Source of the DNA: Cohaesibacter sp.
GTDB taxonomy: Bacteria > Pseudomonadota > Alphaproteobacteria > Rhizobiales > Cohaesibacteraceae
Assembly (NCBI GenBank): GCA_025800145.1
Contig: JAOXSH010000025.1
Span: 1-34,271, forward strand
Reading direction: 5' to 3'
Length of the DNA stretch: 34,271 bases
Positions 31,542-34,271 of this stretch are shown here, piece by piece; position 1 is the stretch's first letter; the number at the start of each line of letters is the position of its first letter. The position numbers and the translations under genes were made by a program. The notes under the pieces were generated by a model. It saw nothing but the letters and a program-made list of their open reading frames with translations. It was not told the origin of the DNA and did no database searches.

Positions 31542-31660
31542 TTAGGCGGCTTTGACCCTGGACAGGAAATTGGCAATTTCCTGACGCAGACCGTCCATAT
31601 ATCCAGTTAGCTCGCTGGCGGCCTGTTGCATCTGGCTTGCCGAATCGCTGGTTTGTCTAA
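31542..31660 (-). pseudogene. C-terminal remnant of a methyl-accepting chemotaxis protein
   Basis: The minus strand reads ASQMQQAASELTGYMDGL, then RQEIANFLSRVKAA and a stop at 31542-31544. This is the typical end of a chemotaxis receptor (helix, then SRVKAA-type tail) with its own terminator still in place. The reading is interrupted near 31657 by a copy of the AATACCAACGG repeat end; the rest of the receptor is absent. It looks like a gene cut off by repeat-linked deletion or rearrangement. Confidence 0.8.
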
Positions 31661-31893
31661 TACCAACGGTATAATTTCTTCCACACCGGGACAGAAAGCC
31701 GCATAGATCAAAGATAAATCTTGCTGACTGCTTTACCTAAAAGTCGCAAAGCCCCGTTAGGTTTTGAATTTTGAGGCCTGATCTTTTGATCATGCTGTTA
31801 TGTCAGACCGAATGCCCGCGCCAGCTGCGGGATTTCAGACAGAGCCATCTGCACTTTTCTCCTCCCAAAGTGCCGCATGGCCCAGAGGATAGA
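31657..31893. other. gap from repeat end to acyl-CoA synthetase gene
   Basis: Begins with CTAATACCAACGGTAT, a copy of the dispersed repeat end. A short inverted repeat, CCCGC / GCGGG, lies near 31815-31832. No promoter hexamers or gene are clear. Confidence 0.5.
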
Positions 31894-34271
31894 ATGAGCA
31901 GTTACAATCTAGACGTCTTTTTTGCCCCCAAGACGGTTGCCGTCATTGGTGCCAGCGCACGTGTGGGCAGTGTTGGTAATATTCTGGTTCGCAATCTTCT
32001 GGATGGTCCCTATAAGGACAAGCTGATCCTGATCAATCCCAAAGGAGGCGAGACCGAAGGCTTGCCGCTCTATCCCTCCCTTCAAGATGTGGATCAAGAG
32101 GTTGATTTGGGTGTGATTGCTGTCGCGCCCCCCTTTGTGGCCGCTGCTATTGAAGCTTTGGGGCAAAAAGGGGCGCGCGGTGCTGTGGTGATCACCGCAG
32201 GCTTGGGCTCTGGTGACGGCTCTATTTCGCAAGACTGCCTTGATATTGCAGCCCGCTTTGGGATGCGCATTGTTGGTCCCAATTGTGTAGGGGTTCTCTC
32301 GCCGCGCGCCGGGCTCAATGCCAGTTTCTGCCATTTGCCGGGCAAACCGGGCGATCTGGCGCTGCTTTCGCAATCTGGCGCGATTGTCACGTCCGTTGTG
32401 GATTGGGCTGAAAAGCACAATATTGGCTTTTCCGGTTTGGTCTCTATGGGGGACAAGGCCGATGTCGATTTTGGCGATTTGATCGATTATTTTGCCATGG
32501 ATCCCCATACACGGGCGATTTTGCTGTATATTGAAAGCATCAAGGATGCGCGCAAATTCATGTCTTCGGCGCGGGCAGCGGCACGGGCCAAACCTGTTGT
32601 TCTGATCAAATCTGGCCGCCATGCTGATGGCGCACGGGCAGCGGCCTCTCATACCGGGGCATTGGCCGGGGAAGATGCCGTTTATGATGCCGCATTTGAT
32701 CGGGCTGGCTTGTTGCGGGTTTATGATCTGGACGAGTTTTTTGATGCTGTTGAAACCCTGACCCATGTGCGCAAACTTAGAGGCCCTAAATTGACCATTT
32801 TGACCAATGGCGGGGGCGCTGGTGTTTTGGCTGTGGATGATCTGGTGGATCATAATGGCCAGTTGGCGACATTGACGGATGAGACCATTGCGGCTTTGGA
32901 CGAAGCTCTGCCTGCCACATGGTCCGGGGCAAACCCGGTTGATATCATTGGTGATGCGGGTGCAGAGCGTTACAAAGCTGCGCTGAATATCTGTATGGAT
33001 GACAAAAACAGCGATGCCATTTTGGCTATGGCCTGTCCAACGGCGCTTGCTTCCACTGAAGAAGCCGCCCATGCTGTGGTTGAAGTGGTGGAAGAGCGCA
33101 AAAAGCTCGGCAAACGCCGTCCTCCGGTTTTTGCCGCATGGCTGGGTGGGGATGACCGGATCTCAGAAATTTTCGAAAGTGCTGGCATTCCGCATTATCC
33201 AACACCGGCAGATGCCATTCGCGGCTTTATGTATGTTGTCAAGCATATGGAAGCGCAGAATTTGCTGATGCGTATGCCCCCTGCTCTTCCAGAGGTCAAG
33301 CCGGATCTGGCAACCGCCCGTGAGGTGATTGAAACTGCTCTGAAACGGGGCAAAAAATGGCTGGATGCCGTTGAGATTACCAAGGTGCTGGAAGCCTATG
33401 ATTTGCCGATTGCAGCGGCTCGTGCCGCTGCAAGCCCAGATGAGGCCGCAGAGCTTGCCAAACCTTTGATTGATCAGTTTGGCGCGGTTGTTGTGAAGAT
33501 TGACAGTCCTGATATTCAACATAAATCCGATGTTGGGGGCGTGGTGCTGGATTTGAACAGCCCTGAACAGGTTGCAAAGGTCACAAAAGATGTCATCGAT
33601 CGGGCCGCGCAGGCGGTGCCCGGCGCTGATATTCGCGGTGTTACCGTGCATCCGATGATCCGCAAACCTCATGCCATTGAATTGATTGGTGGGATGACGG
33701 TTGATAAATTGTTTGGCCCTGTCATGGTCTTTGGCCGGGGCGGCACTGCGGTGGAAGTGATCCGCGACAAAGCGCTTGCCCTGCCGCCACTGGATATGCT
33801 CTCTGCCAAAGATATGATGGAGAAAACACGGGTCAATCGCCTGTTGGGTGGCTATCGGGATCGGCCAGCTTCTGATCAGGAAGCCATTGCCAAAATCATG
33901 GTCAAATTGTCTCAGATTACGGCAGATTTCCCACAAATTCAGGAAGTGGATTTCAACCCTATTCTGGCTGATCATACCGGCAGTGTGATTACAGATGCGC
34001 GTGTGCGCATTGCGCCTGCTGGCGCAGGGCATCCACATAAGCGGTTTGCGATCAAGCCTTATCCTGCGGAATGGGAGCATGAAATTGCGCTCAAAGACGG
34101 CCGGGCTGTTTTGGTGCGCCCGATCCGGCCAGAAGATGAAGAGCTGTATCCGCCTTTCTTTGAGCAGGTCACCGACGAAGATTTGCGGCTGCGCTTCTTC
34201 TCTGCGGCCCGATCCATGAATCATGCCTTCATTGCCAAACTGACCCAGCTTGACTATGCGCGCTCCATGGC
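31894..34271 (+). CDS. ADP-forming acyl-CoA synthetase fused to a GNAT domain (3' end missing)
   Basis: The first 792 codons of a large protein cut by the window edge. The order is an acetyl-CoA synthetase (ADP-forming) alpha part with CoA-binding Rossmann fold (AVIGASARVGSVGN at 16-29) and the ligase part with SHTGALAGEDA, where H253 is the expected phosphohistidine; then a beta part with ATP-grasp (KIDSPDIQHKSDVGGV); then the start of a GNAT acetyltransferase (VLVRPIRPEDEELYPPFF). PatZ/Pat-type protein acetyltransferases share this layout but usually lack that His; here it is kept, so real acyl-CoA ligase activity is possible. GAGG lies five bases before the ATG. Confidence 0.92.
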   Translation, partial: MSSYNLDVFFAPKTVAVIGASARVGSVGNILVRNLLDGPYKDKLILINPKGGETEGLPLYPSLQDVDQEVDLGVIAVAPPFVAAAIEALGQKGARGAVVITAGLGSGDGSISQDCLDIAARFGMRIVGPNCVGVLSPRAGLNASFCHLPGKPGDLALLSQSGAIVTSVVDWAEKHNIGFSGLVSMGDKADVDFGDLIDYFAMDPHTRAILLYIESIKDARKFMSSARAAARAKPVVLIKSGRHADGARAAASHTGALAGEDAVYDAAFDRAGLLRVYDLDEFFDAVETLTHVRKLRGPKLTILTNGGGAGVLAVDDLVDHNGQLATLTDETIAALDEALPATWSGANPVDIIGDAGAERYKAALNICMDDKNSDAILAMACPTALASTEEAAHAVVEVVEERKKLGKRRPPVFAAWLGGDDRISEIFESAGIPHYPTPADAIRGFMYVVKHMEAQNLLMRMPPALPEVKPDLATAREVIETALKRGKKWLDAVEITKVLEAYDLPIAAARAAASPDEAAELAKPLIDQFGAVVVKIDSPDIQHKSDVGGVVLDLNSPEQVAKVTKDVIDRAAQAVPGADIRGVTVHPMIRKPHAIELIGGMTVDKLFGPVMVFGRGGTAVEVIRDKALALPPLDMLSAKDMMEKTRVNRLLGGYRDRPASDQEAIAKIMVKLSQITADFPQIQEVDFNPILADHTGSVITDARVRIAPAGAGHPHKRFAIKPYPAEWEHEIALKDGRAVLVRPIRPEDEELYPPFFEQVTDEDLRLRFFSAARSMNHAFIAKLTQLDYARSM

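Noticed and set aside
31909..33072. 387-codon minus-strand frame opposite the acyl-CoA synthetase gene
   Set aside because: The plus strand encodes a clear, domain-matching protein across the same bases. The minus frame has no recognisable motif and an odd His/Asn/Gln-rich composition typical of antisense shadows.
33163..34224. 353-codon minus-strand frame opposite the same gene
   Set aside because: Same reason: it is antisense to the beta and GNAT parts and matches no domain.

Overview
The window looks like ordinary chromosome from an alphaproteobacterium, probably of the Hyphomicrobiales (a marine genus such as Cohaesibacter is my guess, not shown). The reasons are the gene neighbourhoods uvrC-pgsA-moaD-moaE, divergent tadA/rluB followed by rsmD, and ilvE beside a MarR regulator, an OmpR-type response regulator and a HAMP histidine kinase (a petP/petR-like layout). 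No rRNA, tRNA, intact transposase, phage gene or CRISPR array was seen.

Layout. 1-6.0 kb: a small RlpA-like protein, a metallo-beta-lactamase-fold hydrolase, two exported proteins (one with pentapeptide repeats), rlmJ, a periplasmic RNase T2, a glutathione S-transferase and an AIM24/TIGR00266 protein. 6.1-10.9 kb: a Na+/Ca2+ antiporter, uvrC, pgsA, moaD and moaE. 10.9-15.4 kb: ilvE, MarR, response regulator and histidine kinase. 15.4-19.3 kb, on the minus strand: csaA, a TetR regulator with a cysteine-rich tail, a fluoroacetate-dehalogenase-like hydrolase, a membrane protein with a SPOR-like domain, and tadA. 19.4-23.9 kb, on the plus strand: rluB with very long charged tails, rsmD, a ClbS/DfsB protein and an acyl-CoA dehydrogenase. 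23.9-30.0 kb: one minus-strand operon of FadR-type regulator, cystathionine beta-lyase-like enzyme, and a four-gene carbohydrate-type ABC transporter. 30.5-34.3 kb: a universal stress protein behind an FNR-type box, a broken chemotaxis-receptor end, and a large ADP-forming acyl-CoA synthetase/GNAT protein cut by the window edge.

The most unusual signal is not a gene. Several families of short repeats and small inverted-repeat (MITE-like) elements are scattered through the window, and their ends sit on stop codons. At least ten gene ends (the end of a partial first gene, the MBL hydrolase, gst, antiporter, pgsA, moaD, response regulator, histidine kinase, csaA, hydrolase) have the stop inside, or directly against, a copy of TAGGCTCAGGACTCAT, TAGGACGTAGACTCATAAAT or AATACCAACGGCATGAA-type sequence; moaE and the exported protein at 1.3 kb are weaker cases. 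Three places where third-codon-position composition appears to change strand preference (about 16.7, 23.9 and 30.2 kb) also fall on repeats, which suggests past rearrangement. I found no convincing new multi-gene defence or metabolic system. The best candidates for new biology are these boundary repeats, the Cys-tailed TetR regulator, and the lyase-plus-transporter operon with an unknown substrate.
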